Assembly (NCBI GenBank): GCA_027487395.1
Contig: JAIYDR010000053.1
Location: 1-33,855 of the forward strand
Source of the DNA: Rhodobacter sp.
GTDB taxonomy: Bacteria; Pseudomonadota; Alphaproteobacteria; Rhodobacterales; Rhodobacteraceae
Length of the DNA stretch: 33,855 bases
Reading direction: 5' to 3'
Shown: positions 17,687-27,215 of the stretch, one piece after another
Layout of the letters: each line of letters opens with the position of its first letter
Numbering within the stretch: position 1 is the stretch's first letter
The notes under the pieces: generated by a model
What the model was told of the DNA's origin: nothing
The model's input: the letters and a program-made list of their open reading frames with translations, nothing else
Databases searched by the model: none
Program-made: the position numbers and the translations under genes

Positions 17687-20364
17687 CAGTTCACCTCGCA
17701 TGCAGGAGTGACGCAGGCATCAACAACGCGCCAGCCCAGTGCATTTCCAAACAGCTGCACGCGCATCCCATCCGCCGTGCGAACCAAAATCCCCAAATCA
17801 CCAATGGCCGTGACACGGCTTGTAATGTCAGGGGCCGCACCCTCGCGCAGTTTGCGGCCATCGGCCAATTCCACATAGCGATCCTGTATCAGGTTCGCCC
17901 CAACAATCGCCAGTTCCGCCCGAGGGACCGAGCGCAGAAGGAATTCCACGAAACCGGGATTACGCGCGGTTTCAAACAGGAAGGTCGAACTGTTGCTGAC
18001 CATTTGCCCATAGGCTGTCCCGCTTTCGGACAAGCAATCCTTCACCCGGCCCGGAGACAAGGCGGTTTCCATAATCATGTCCCGCAGATCGGGCGAAACA
18101 CTGCTGATATCATCCTCACTGCTCACGCTGAGTACATCGAGCAGCAAAAGCGCCGTCGGCACCAGTTCCGGCGTCAGCTTGGACCCCGACCAGCAACTGA
18201 CGGGTTCATCCACCGGATAGGGTAGGGCAGACAGGGGTTTTGGCAGGCGCATCAGCGTGCGGCCCATCTGCAACTGTTCATGCTGCATCGCCACCAAGGC
18301 GCGCAGATTGGGCGAAATCGGACTGACGTCACCGCTCGCCGCGTCCTCTTTCTTAACCAATGCTTCCGTCGTTGCCATCAGCGCATTCGCGGCTCCTGCG
18401 CCGATCTTTGGCAGGGCGAATAATGGCAACGTGGTGGTCGCTTGTACAGGCGGGCTGGCGGCAGGCGGCGTTTGCTCGGTGGCTGTTTCCGATCCAGCGA
18501 GGGCACTTTGGGCCGGTTGCGGTGCAGGTTCGGCAGCAACGGTCGGGGACGGCGCGGCCGAGGGTTCTGGCGTAGACGCCGTTGCAAGCGGCACGGCAGG
18601 CGCCGGTGCTGCGTTCTGGGCTAAGGAGCCAGGGCTTTCAGCGCTTGGGCTCGTCACGGTCGCAGCTGGAGCGACTGCGGGCGCGGGCGCTGGAGCCGGC
18701 GGTTGAGGCGACGATTCCTCGGCTTCAGCGACCACAAGGGTGGCTGCAAGGATCGGGGCCTGTTCTGGTGCCGCAGCCAGCACAGGACGCGCCGGGGCCG
18801 TCGCGGCAGATTCAGCGGCACGCGGTCCAAGCGCGGACCGCAGCGCTGCGCCCAGTTGGTCCAACGTGCCAAGAGTACCGATGCCCGGCACATCCACCGA
18901 AATCTGCGGATTGCCCGCGCCATCAGTGCCGCCATTGCGTATCGATCCGCCAAGCGCGGTCAGCACATCCTGCAACAAGGCTGTCTCAGGCAGGCGGCCC
19001 GCCTCAATGTCGGCTTTCAGCCGGTCATGCAGATCAGGGGCCAGATCGCGCAGACGGGTCAGGGCAGCATCAATCCGCGCAGCCGGACTGCCCGGCGGCG
19101 CGTCGGCCCGGGTGGCGACCTCTGGCTGGCCCGCGAACAGGGATTGCGCATCCAACTCATTGGGTTCAGCCAAGGCCTCTGGCGCGACGAAACGCCCGGC
19201 CTCGGCCTCGGCAGCGGGGCCGGTGCCGATGATGATCGGCGCAGTTCCGGTGACGGCAGGTTGGTCCAGCGTCACAAAGGACCGCAGAGGGATTTCCGAG
19301 GCGAACCGGCGGGAATACACCGCCATCACGCCCACCCAATTGTCCATCTTGTCGCGGGGGACGATCCCCGTCGCTTCAACCACCAACCCATCCAGCCGGT
19401 AGATCACCAGATCGGCAAGTCCGGCTTCGTCCGTAATGTCGCCCAGTTCGACAACGATATCATCGGCAGAGCGGATTTCGTCCTTGACGGACGCCAGACC
19501 GAAGACGCCAGTCTGGATGTTCTCAACCAGTTTTGCAGCGGCAGCAGGGTCCAACACCGTACCGCTGAGCGTCAGATTGCCCTGATCGTCCAACGCAAAG
19601 CTGGCGGGAAGTTGCATGCTTTCAATCGTGCCTGCCACATCCGCGCGCAGATTTTCGCGCACGAAAACCCGGATCGTGACGGGCAAGCCGCTCGAGTCGA
19701 CGGCATTCTGGATGGCCCGGCGTTCAACCTGCTGTTCGACATAGCCTTCTACAGCCAAAGACCCGTCCGCGCGGCGGATCACCGTTAAATCCTTGGCAAA
19801 GGGCATCGTCTCGACTGATCGGCGCAGGGCAGCAAAAGTGGCATCCTCAAGTTCTTTGCTGGATTGAGGGGCCACAGCACCGCCGGACTGGCCAAGATAG
19901 GCCGCACCCGCCAGCATCGCCGCAACGGTCAGCACCGCATAGATCGCGCGGCGTGGAAACCGGCCTGTGCGCGATGGCCCACTGGCTGATTCTGGCCGCC
20001 GCCCACCTGCAATGGGGGCAGATTTTGCCAGCGCCGACCAATCGGCGCCTTGGCCTGCAATGACAAACTTCGACAGACCTGCAGAGACCGCGTCCAGCTG
20101 CGCGATCTCGTGCCAGTCTCCGTCATCCTTGGCAACGGTAAGGCCCGAGGCGGTTGTCAACTCACCCTGCATCGCGCGGAGTTCAATCTTGCCGTCACGC
20201 AGGCGCACTTGACCGTGCAAAGGCTGCAAAGCCACATCGACGATCTGGATATCCGCATCCGGACCAGATCCGAAGCTGTAGGTGCCGTCTGAGAGCGTGA
20301 CCTCTGCCCCGAATTGGTTACCGCTCAGCACCTTGAGGATGTTTTCACGCGTCGCGTCTGCCAT
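17686..20364 (-). CDS. sctD: SctD (YscD/HrpQ)-like T3SS inner-membrane ring protein with long C-terminal extension
   Basis: FHA-like N-terminus (GAEVTLSDGTYSFGSGPDADIQIVDVALQPLHGQVRLRDGKIELRAMQGELTTASG), single TM (RAIYAVLTVAAMLAGAAYLG), BON-like periplasmic modules (DGSLAVEGYVEQQVERRAIQNAV; LTLSGTVLDPAAAAKL), then Pro/Ala-rich linker and C-terminal domain. Start at 20364 or 20418. Confidence 0.82.
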   Translation of the reverse strand: MADATRENILKVLSGNQFGAEVTLSDGTYSFGSGPDADIQIVDVALQPLHGQVRLRDGKIELRAMQGELTTASGLTVAKDDGDWHEIAQLDAVSAGLSKFVIAGQGADWSALAKSAPIAGGRRPESASGPSRTGRFPRRAIYAVLTVAAMLAGAAYLGQSGGAVAPQSSKELEDATFAALRRSVETMPFAKDLTVIRRADGSLAVEGYVEQQVERRAIQNAVDSSGLPVTIRVFVRENLRADVAGTIESMQLPASFALDDQGNLTLSGTVLDPAAAAKLVENIQTGVFGLASVKDEIRSADDIVVELGDITDEAGLADLVIYRLDGLVVEATGIVPRDKMDNWVGVMAVYSRRFASEIPLRSFVTLDQPAVTGTAPIIIGTGPAAEAEAGRFVAPEALAEPNELDAQSLFAGQPEVATRADAPPGSPAARIDAALTRLRDLAPDLHDRLKADIEAGRLPETALLQDVLTALGGSIRNGGTDGAGNPQISVDVPGIGTLGTLDQLGAALRSALGPRAAESAATAPARPVLAAAPEQAPILAATLVVAEAEESSPQPPAPAPAPAVAPAATVTSPSAESPGSLAQNAAPAPAVPLATASTPEPSAAPSPTVAAEPAPQPAQSALAGSETATEQTPPAASPPVQATTTLPLFALPKIGAGAANALMATTEALVKKEDAASGDVSPISPNLRALVAMQHEQLQMGRTLMRLPKPLSALPYPVDEPVSCWSGSKLTPELVPTALLLLDVLSVSSEDDISSVSPDLRDMIMETALSPGRVKDCLSESGTAYGQMVSNSSTFLFETARNPGFVEFLLRSVPRAELAIVGANLIQDRYVELADGRKLREGAAPDITSRVTAIGDLGILVRTADGMRVQLFGNALGWRVVDACVTPACEVN

Positions 20365-20697
20365 CGTCCCTGATCCGAAACCCACTCCGTTGCGACGATC
20401 CGACTTGCCGCCATTCACGCTTCAGATCGCTTTTTCCAGCGCATCACCTGCGACCAAAAAGAAACAATCCAGCCCTTACCTTGAGATTACCGACAGAATT
20501 TTGGGGGCGACGTGTCAAACGGCACTCATTGCCGCCGTTTTCCATGATGTGTTTTTAATCAATGGCGTCGCGCGATCAGAACAGGCCTCGGGATAACCCG
20601 AAAGCGCGCGGTGCCACCTGAGGATCGGGCGGAGAACAGAATGGTGGGTATGATCGGGCGGTCCACGGACGCCCGCGGATCAGGAGTGCCGCATCGC

Positions 20698-22992
20698 ATG
20701 CGGTTTTTTCGGTTTCTGCGGTTTACAACCGCGCTTGTAATGATCGGTTCGCTCGCTGCCTGTGTGGATGGCGGCAGTGGCGGAATACAAGTGAACTCGC
20801 CCCGCAAGGCTTTGGTCGCTGTCCGCGATCCGGCATCGGGTACGGAGATCATCACCACTGCGACCGAAGCGCAGACAGTGAATTTCTTCTCGCGCGCGAA
20901 TTTGCGCGCCACCAGTTTCTCTGGCGATGCCAATCCGCGATTGGCTGCGGATACGTCGCACGACCCGACCGGGTTCATAGACACACGAGCTGCCAATATG
21001 AATCCCGGTGGCATTGATGCAAATCGCGGTGAGTTCTACACGCAGGTGGGCGGGCGCGATGTCGTGATCCAGCCGATTGCCCCGCAGCGGATTCTGGGGG
21101 GCGAGTGGCAAGCCCCGCTGGATGGTGGCTCTGTCCAGCTTGAATTCACCAACGAACCCCTGACCTCAGTGGTCCAGAGGGTGCTCGGCGGCATCCTTGG
21201 GGTGAATTACAATATCGGCAACGGGCTGGAAGGCACGGTGTCCTTCCGGTCGGAACAAAACTTCACCCGCCGTCAGGTGGTCGAAGTGCTCTCTGACATA
21301 TTGGCCCGCAACGGCTATCTGATGCAGTACTTCAACGGGGTCTATCACATTGGACGCCCGGATGAATTGCAAACCCTGACCGGCATCCGAGGGGCATCCT
21401 CATCGGCGGCCGAAGAAACCCGTGTCGTGCGCCTGCGCCGCGCCGCGCCCGACAACCTTGCTGACATCCTGAACTCCATCCTTCCCGCAGGCACGACGGT
21501 GCAGCTTGTGGACAACGCGAACGGTGTGTTGATCAACGGCGATGCCGAGCACTTCGAGGCGGTCGAAGGTTTGATCGATGTCGTGATGGGCGATACGCAA
21601 CTGACCAATCTTGCCATCATCCCGCTACGTCGGTCTCCGCCGGATGTTGTGGTGGACAAGCTGACCACGGTCTACCAGCGCCGCGCCAATGAACTGATCC
21701 TCGTGCCCGCTGAAACGGTGCCGGGGATTTTGGTGATGGCGTCAGAACCTGCATTGATCAAGGAAGTACAAGCGCTGGCGCGGCAACTTGATGTGGAAAA
21801 CCGCGACACGCCGAAGGTCCGTTTGATTCAGTTGAAATACCTCAACCCATCAGAGCTTTCGGCGCAGTTGAACAGTCTGGTCGATTCCGGCTCTGTCGGG
21901 CCGGGGCCGTCGCAGCCGATGGCGGACAGTGAATTGTCCAATGTGGTGTCCGCTGCTATCGACCGCGCCAACCCGACCCGCATCACTCCACCCGCGACTG
22001 AGGATGGCGAAGGCAGCATCGCAATTCCGCCTGCCACCCGCTTTGTCGGCACCAATCGCGGCCAATCGGGCGGCGCGGGAGGAAACGCTGACGGACAAAA
22101 CGCTCGTGCCAGTGCGGGTGAAGGCATCACCTTCAGCGCCGATGACCGCAACCGCGCGCTTCTGGTGCGGTCCACCTTTGCGGAATTCCAGCAGGTGCAA
22201 GAAGTGGTCAAGGCCTTGGACGTGCCTTTGTCACAAGTGGCCATCGAGGCAACGATCGTCGAAGTGGATATCAACGACGCGTTGCAATTCGGTGTGCAGT
22301 CCTTCCTTGAAAGCAGTGGTCTCGCCGTCCGGTCCTCGAGCACCGGATCGGCAGCGATGCCGGCGGGTGGCGGCTTTGGCGGTGTCTTGAAGACCAGACT
22401 TGGCGGGGATTCCATCAACCTCGTGCTGTCGGCGTTGCAAAGCGTGACCAATGTGCGGGTGATTTCGTCGCCCTATCTGACGGTGGTGGATGGGGCGACC
22501 TCGCGCCTCTCGGTGGGTGACCAGATTCCCTATACGGTGGCCTCGCAAACCTCGAACTCGGACGGCACAGTGACGGTGACGGAAGAAACCGATGTGCGCG
22601 ACGTTGGGGTTATTCTGAGCGTGACACCCCGGGTCAGTCCCGACAATTCGGTGCTGCTGGAAGTCACGCAAGAAGTATCTTCGGCTCGGCAAGTCGATAC
22701 GGCCGCGGGCGAGGATCCGATCATCGCGCAACGCAGCATCACAAGTCAAATCATGGTACAATCAGGGTCGTCGGTGCTTCTGGGCGGTCTGATTCAAGAA
22801 CGGTCCGAGGATACGCAGAATGGCATTCCCGTGCTGCGTCGCATTCCAGTTCTGGGTCAAGCTTTCAACCGCACGCAAAACACCCAGACCCGGAGTGAAC
22901 TTCTGGTGATGATCACACCGCGGGTGGCGCGGTCGGATCGGCAAATGGATGACGTCACGCGCAAGCTGCGTCTGGCCATAGGCGGGAACTGA
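20698..22992 (+). CDS. sctC: SctC-type secretin, GspD-like, predicted lipoprotein
   Basis: N0/N1-like domains (VQLEFTNEPLTSVVQRVLGGILGVNYNIGNGLEGTVSFRSEQNFTRRQVVEVLSDILARNGY), secretin core (VAIEATIVEVDINDALQFGVQ...VRVISSPYLTVVDGATSRLSVGDQIPY...ITSQIMVQSGSSVLLGGLIQERSEDTQNGIPVLRRIPVLGQAF). MRFFRFLRFTTALVMIGSLAAC signal. The track start is 20611. Confidence 0.9.
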   Translation: MRFFRFLRFTTALVMIGSLAACVDGGSGGIQVNSPRKALVAVRDPASGTEIITTATEAQTVNFFSRANLRATSFSGDANPRLAADTSHDPTGFIDTRAANMNPGGIDANRGEFYTQVGGRDVVIQPIAPQRILGGEWQAPLDGGSVQLEFTNEPLTSVVQRVLGGILGVNYNIGNGLEGTVSFRSEQNFTRRQVVEVLSDILARNGYLMQYFNGVYHIGRPDELQTLTGIRGASSSAAEETRVVRLRRAAPDNLADILNSILPAGTTVQLVDNANGVLINGDAEHFEAVEGLIDVVMGDTQLTNLAIIPLRRSPPDVVVDKLTTVYQRRANELILVPAETVPGILVMASEPALIKEVQALARQLDVENRDTPKVRLIQLKYLNPSELSAQLNSLVDSGSVGPGPSQPMADSELSNVVSAAIDRANPTRITPPATEDGEGSIAIPPATRFVGTNRGQSGGAGGNADGQNARASAGEGITFSADDRNRALLVRSTFAEFQQVQEVVKALDVPLSQVAIEATIVEVDINDALQFGVQSFLESSGLAVRSSSTGSAAMPAGGGFGGVLKTRLGGDSINLVLSALQSVTNVRVISSPYLTVVDGATSRLSVGDQIPYTVASQTSNSDGTVTVTEETDVRDVGVILSVTPRVSPDNSVLLEVTQEVSSARQVDTAAGEDPIIAQRSITSQIMVQSGSSVLLGGLIQERSEDTQNGIPVLRRIPVLGQAFNRTQNTQTRSELLVMITPRVARSDRQMDDVTRKLRLAIGGN

Positions 22993-23001
22993 TCCCTTGC
23001 G

Positions 23002-23823
23002 TCAGGGTGTTTCGACCCCCTCGCGGAGAATTTCGTAAAACTGGTCGAAGTAAGCCCGCACCATGGCCTCTTCGCCCACCGCATGACCCATCATGATGGG
23101 CAAGTAGAACAGCATGATGAGCATGGCGATGGCGCTTTTGATCGGCATCGCCAGAATGAACACCTGCACTTGCGGGGCAAATCGGCTGACCAGTGCCAGC
23201 GCGAATTCGGCAAGGAACATGATGATGACAATGGGCGCGGACAGCAGCACCGTCAGCATCATCCCCCGGTCCAGAATCTCCAGGATCATTGCGGGGAATG
23301 AGGCGTCGCGGATCGGCAAAAGCGCCCGAACAGGCCACAATTCATAGCTTTCATAAAGCAGGCCCAACAGGACCAGAAACCCACCAAGTGCGAAGAAATA
23401 AGTGACAAAGGCTTGCGAGAACAAAAGCCCCAAAGGCGATGCTTCATGCCCCTGCAACGGATCAATCGACGAGGCGATGGCGGTGCCGCGCTGGTTGTCG
23501 ATCAGCGTGCCGGCTGCCTGCACAGCCCAAAACATCCAGAAGATTAGGTAGCCCATGACAAAGCCAAGCGCGACTTCCTTGGCGAAATACATCATGAAGG
23601 TCGGCACATCAGCGGCAAACATGGCCGCGTCTGCCCGCAAAGCCGGGGTCATCGGCAGCGCGATGACCAAAATTGCCACGTTGCGCGCAATGCGCGGCAT
23701 CACCGTCGGGCTGAGCAACTGGCTGGCCACCATGAAGGCATAGGCGCGCGGCAGCACCATAAGGAACGCGAAGAACTGTTCCTTGAACACCTCATAGAGC
23801 AGAACGATGGCTTGCATTTCCAT
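23002..23823 (-). CDS. sctT: T3SS export apparatus protein SctT (YscT/HrcT/SpaR family)
   Basis: MEMQAIVLLYEVFKEQFFAFLMVLPRAYAFMVASQLLSPTVMPRIARNVAILVIALPM...FWAVQAAGTLIDNQRGTAIASSIDPLQGHEASPLGLLFSQAFVTYFF. Confidence 0.92.
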   Translation of the reverse strand: MEMQAIVLLYEVFKEQFFAFLMVLPRAYAFMVASQLLSPTVMPRIARNVAILVIALPMTPALRADAAMFAADVPTFMMYFAKEVALGFVMGYLIFWMFWAVQAAGTLIDNQRGTAIASSIDPLQGHEASPLGLLFSQAFVTYFFALGGFLVLLGLLYESYELWPVRALLPIRDASFPAMILEILDRGMMLTVLLSAPIVIIMFLAEFALALVSRFAPQVQVFILAMPIKSAIAMLIMLFYLPIMMGHAVGEEAMVRAYFDQFYEILREGVETP

Positions 23824-23952
23824 GCAGCCAGAGTGCGGCGGGCGGACCGCACTTGGCAAGGTCAGAGCCTGCGGCCCGCCCTGCGCGGGTGTCGTATGTC
23901 ACCTTCAGCACAGCACAGTGGGATAGTCTGGCGCAAACCGTTGGGGGTCAGC

Positions 23953-25164
23953 ATGAGCATCACCTCGTCGCAGGAAGTCATTCGTACCCAGTTGGCAGTC
24001 AATAACTCTACCTCCATCGTCGGGGTCGAGGTCATGGCCAACGCCATGGGAAAGGACGTCCGAACCAACGAGTCCGTGCGGGTCGCGCCAGACCAGTCGG
24101 ACCTGTCCGACGCGATGGAAGAGCTGGGCATGAGTGTCGCAAACCGCGGCAAGCCCGACATCGACAAATTGAAGGTGCGGCGCGGCGCGGCGTCGGATGT
24201 GGACGCGTTGGCTAGGATCGCCGAATATCTTGATCAGCTCCCCGGTCTGCCCAGCGAAGAGAAGTACTTACAGCTGGTCGAAAAGCTGCAAAAGTTTCAG
24301 GACATGTCCCTTTCGGGCGGTGGTGGTGGCAGTGACAGCCAGATCACCGCTGAAGACCTGCGCAAGCTGCTGGCCGAATATGACGGCGATATCACCCATC
24401 AGGCCTATGCGCTGGAACGCCTGCGTGGCGAGGCCGTGCAGCAAGGTGCACCGGCCTCGCTTTTGGCCACGATCGACCAAGTCCGGGCAGAGTTTTCGTC
24501 GCCCGACACCCTGCGCGACATCCGCGCGGGCCTGATCTCTGGACGAGAGGCGCATCGCATTGGTGATCGGTTTGGGTCAGATGCTGGCGGTTTCCGCGAG
24601 AGTTATCGGGATCTGTTGCGCGATCCGTCGCCCCGGTTGGGACCAATCTTTGATACGCTGCGCAGATTCAGCCTGACCGAAGGCTTTGATGAGGTCATCG
24701 GATCTTTTCTGCGTGTCGCGGGCGAAGATATGGCAAGCACCGGCCCATCGACCGACCCGTCGCAACTGGCGGAACTGATCACCGAACTGGGCAAGCTCAA
24801 GAACCTGCGGACCGTCCTGAAATCGTCAGAAGATATGGCGATGAAGCTGGACCGCACGTTTCCCCCGCAAACGGGCACCCCGCCTTCTGGCCCTCGCCCG
24901 AATGGTGAGGAACTGGCCTCGCGGCTGCTGCATTTCGCGGGGATGACGCTGCCCACCTACACCGATGCCGACGCCCTGCTGCGCGGGTATGAGGGCGAGC
25001 CGCCCGAAGTACCGGTGCTGGCGGTCAATTTGTTGCGCGGTCAGCACGCGCTTTTGCCGGATGCCGTCCTGCCATCGCTTCAGGCGCATGAACAGCAATC
25101 GCGTCTGCTTTTGAACCTGTCAGACCGGGTGGTCGAGAAAGAGGAGCAGGCCTATGGCGGATAA
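23953..25164 (+). CDS. sctW: T3SS gatekeeper SctW (YopN/InvE/HrpJ family)
   Basis: 403 aa; AMEELGMSVANRGKP...EYLDQLPGLPSEEKYLQLVEKLQKF...GDITHQAYALERLRGEA..., C-terminal TyeA-like helical region. Family assignment by pattern and context. Confidence 0.8.
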   Translation: MSITSSQEVIRTQLAVNNSTSIVGVEVMANAMGKDVRTNESVRVAPDQSDLSDAMEELGMSVANRGKPDIDKLKVRRGAASDVDALARIAEYLDQLPGLPSEEKYLQLVEKLQKFQDMSLSGGGGGSDSQITAEDLRKLLAEYDGDITHQAYALERLRGEAVQQGAPASLLATIDQVRAEFSSPDTLRDIRAGLISGREAHRIGDRFGSDAGGFRESYRDLLRDPSPRLGPIFDTLRRFSLTEGFDEVIGSFLRVAGEDMASTGPSTDPSQLAELITELGKLKNLRTVLKSSEDMAMKLDRTFPPQTGTPPSGPRPNGEELASRLLHFAGMTLPTYTDADALLRGYEGEPPEVPVLAVNLLRGQHALLPDAVLPSLQAHEQQSRLLLNLSDRVVEKEEQAYGG

Positions 25165-25167
25165 GGC

Positions 25168-25548
25168 ATGACAGCCCTTGGCAACGCAGCAAAATCGACG
25201 GTCTCGCAGTTTGCGGGGTCGATGGGACTGACGGCTCGGGAAAACCCGGACGGCAGCTTTGGCTTTGACTTTTCAGACTCTGGTCGACTGTCGATCACCC
25301 AAGGCGTGGACGGGCAGACCATTCTGGTCAGCCTGACCCGTCGCACCATCCTTGATGGTGTGGTGCCCTTGGCGCGGCTTGCCTCTGTCGCGGGGCCGTT
25401 GCCGGATGGGCGCATGGTGCAGGCCGGTTTGACCACCACGCAACAGCCTGTGCTGGCCATCGCGCTGGACGACCGGTCTTTCGATCTGCCACGGCTGGAC
25501 CGGGCACTGACCGACTTGCGCCGTCTGCACGACAGCATCGGCTTCTGA
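25168..25548 (+). CDS. CesT/SycE-like (class I) T3SS chaperone
   Basis: 126 aa; FGFDFSDSGRLSITQGVDGQTILVSLTRRTIL...GPLPDGRMVQAGLTTTQQPVLAIALDDRSFDLPRLDRALTDLRRLHDSI; position directly after sctW. Confidence 0.65.
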   Translation: MTALGNAAKSTVSQFAGSMGLTARENPDGSFGFDFSDSGRLSITQGVDGQTILVSLTRRTILDGVVPLARLASVAGPLPDGRMVQAGLTTTQQPVLAIALDDRSFDLPRLDRALTDLRRLHDSIGF

Positions 25549-25626
25549 TGCCTGTGCTTTACGGCACTCTGCCCCCGGTTGGGTGCAATTACAGTCTGAT
25601 CCAGGAACGGGCCCGAAGGCAGGACG

Positions 25627-26178
25627 ATGGCACACCCGACTGACATATTCCGCGATGACAATCCTGAACGGTCGATCCGTACTGCGTCAGCGATGACCCG
25701 CGCCTTTATCCAAGGGGCCGGCTTGGCCGACCATCCGACGATCAAGGATCTGGAGATGGGCTTGACCATGGCGCAGTCGATGGGCCTGACCCGCGACGAT
25801 CTGGACGTGATCTATGCGATGGGCTTTCAGAAACTGACCGGGGCGGATTTCAAGGCGGCCGAAGATGTTTTCGCCTATCTGGTGATGATCGATCCGCTGC
25901 ACGCGCCCAATCACTACTGCCTTGGCGTGTCGCGGCAGGCCCAAGCCCGCCATGATGAGGCTGAGATGGCCTTTCTTGGCTTTCTCGCGATGGATGCCAC
26001 AAACCCCGTCGGTTACCTGCGGCTTGGCGAATGCCGACAGGCGCAAGGCGACCGGAAAATGGCGCTTGAGGCGTTCAGTTTGGCCGAGGCCGAATGTCTC
26101 AAGGGCCATGGCGACACACTCACCCTGCAAGAAGCCCGCGCCAAACGCGCCCTCGTTGATCAGGAGCAACCCGCATGA
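25627..26178 (+). CDS. SycD/LcrH-type TPR (class II) T3SS chaperone
   Basis: LDVIYAMGFQKLTGADFKAAEDVFAYLVMIDPLHAPNHYCLGVSRQAQARHDEAEMAFLGFLAMDATNPVGYLRLGECRQAQGDRKMALEAFSLAEAEC; ATGA overlap with the translocator gene. Confidence 0.85.
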   Translation: MAHPTDIFRDDNPERSIRTASAMTRAFIQGAGLADHPTIKDLEMGLTMAQSMGLTRDDLDVIYAMGFQKLTGADFKAAEDVFAYLVMIDPLHAPNHYCLGVSRQAQARHDEAEMAFLGFLAMDATNPVGYLRLGECRQAQGDRKMALEAFSLAEAECLKGHGDTLTLQEARAKRALVDQEQPA

Positions 26179-27188
26179 GCACCATTTCGCTTCGGACGGA
26201 CACACCGGTCAATACCGGCCTCCCTGTTGGCGGTGACGTGCCGATCGACGGCAGCGTTCAAACCGGCAACGGCATCGCGGGCGTCAACAATCGCTCCATC
26301 CCAATCAGCGGCGGAACCCCCGTCTTTGACACGATCATGCAATCGCTGCGCAGCATGGCCCCGCCTACGTCAAAATTCACCGATTTTGAGGCCCAATTGG
26401 CCGAGGTGATGGGCAAGCTGAAAGACGCAATGGGCAGGGTTCAGGAAAGCCGCGCCAATACGGAAATGGAAGCCAAGCGCGTCAACATCCAAGAAAATCA
26501 GGCCAAGATCGAAGAGTCCAAACGAAAACTGGACGAGGCCGAGGCGAAAGCGAAGTCGGGTAACATCTTTGACATCTTGTCCTTGGTGTTTCAGGCCATC
26601 GCTGCCGCGTTGCTGGTTGTGGCTGGCACCGTGGTGGCCGCGCTGGGTGGCGGGGCGGCCGGGGCCTTGATGATCATGAGCGGGGTCATGATGGCCATCA
26701 ACGTTGCAAACTCCGTCACCCAGCGCGAGAATGGGGGCGCGGGATTGCTCGGGTCCATCGGCAAGGCCCTTGGGGCCGATCAGGACACGATCGCCGGGCT
26801 GGACGGTGCGCTAATGGGGGCGATGCTGATCGCCTCGATTGCGATGGCGGCGGTGACGGGCTTCACCTCGGTTGCCAGTGCCACCGCAAACATGATCAAG
26901 ATGGTCACGACCATTGTGCAATCCGCGATCCAGGTCGCGGATGCCGCGGTGAACGTCGCCAGTTCTGCCATCAAGATGGACGCCGCCCTTGACCGCAAGG
27001 ACGCCGCCAATTCCCGCGCAGATAGCGATGAAATTCAAGCCCTTATGCAGATGCTGGACGACCTGATCGACATGGCGATGTCCATGCTGATGCAGGTGAA
27101 CAAGAACGTCTCGGCCATGATGGACAGCCTGTCCGAGATGCTAAACGACACAGGAAACACGCTTTCGAACACCCGGTTTGCGGGCTGA
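26175..27188 (+). CDS. SctE (YopB/SipB/IpaB)-like translocator
   Basis: Coiled-coil (EVMGKLKDAMGRVQESRANTEMEAKRVNIQENQAKIEESKRKLDEAEAKAKSG) followed by hydrophobic segments (IFDILSLVFQAIAAALLVVAGTVVAALGGGAAGALMIMSGVMMAI; LMGAMLIASIAMAAVTGF), coupled to a SycD-like gene. Confidence 0.8.
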   Translation: MSTISLRTDTPVNTGLPVGGDVPIDGSVQTGNGIAGVNNRSIPISGGTPVFDTIMQSLRSMAPPTSKFTDFEAQLAEVMGKLKDAMGRVQESRANTEMEAKRVNIQENQAKIEESKRKLDEAEAKAKSGNIFDILSLVFQAIAAALLVVAGTVVAALGGGAAGALMIMSGVMMAINVANSVTQRENGGAGLLGSIGKALGADQDTIAGLDGALMGAMLIASIAMAAVTGFTSVASATANMIKMVTTIVQSAIQVADAAVNVASSAIKMDAALDRKDAANSRADSDEIQALMQMLDDLIDMAMSMLMQVNKNVSAMMDSLSEMLNDTGNTLSNTRFAG

Positions 27189-27215
27189 TCGGATCACAAC
27201 AAGGGAACCGTAGCC

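Noticed and set aside
18703-19788. + strand ORFs opposite sctD
   Set aside because: Shadow ORFs of the Ala/Pro-rich region; no recognisable domains.
20419-20697. Specific sigma promoter in the sctD/sctC divergent region
   Set aside because: A possible TTGAGA hexamer is present, but no convincing -10 at proper spacing.
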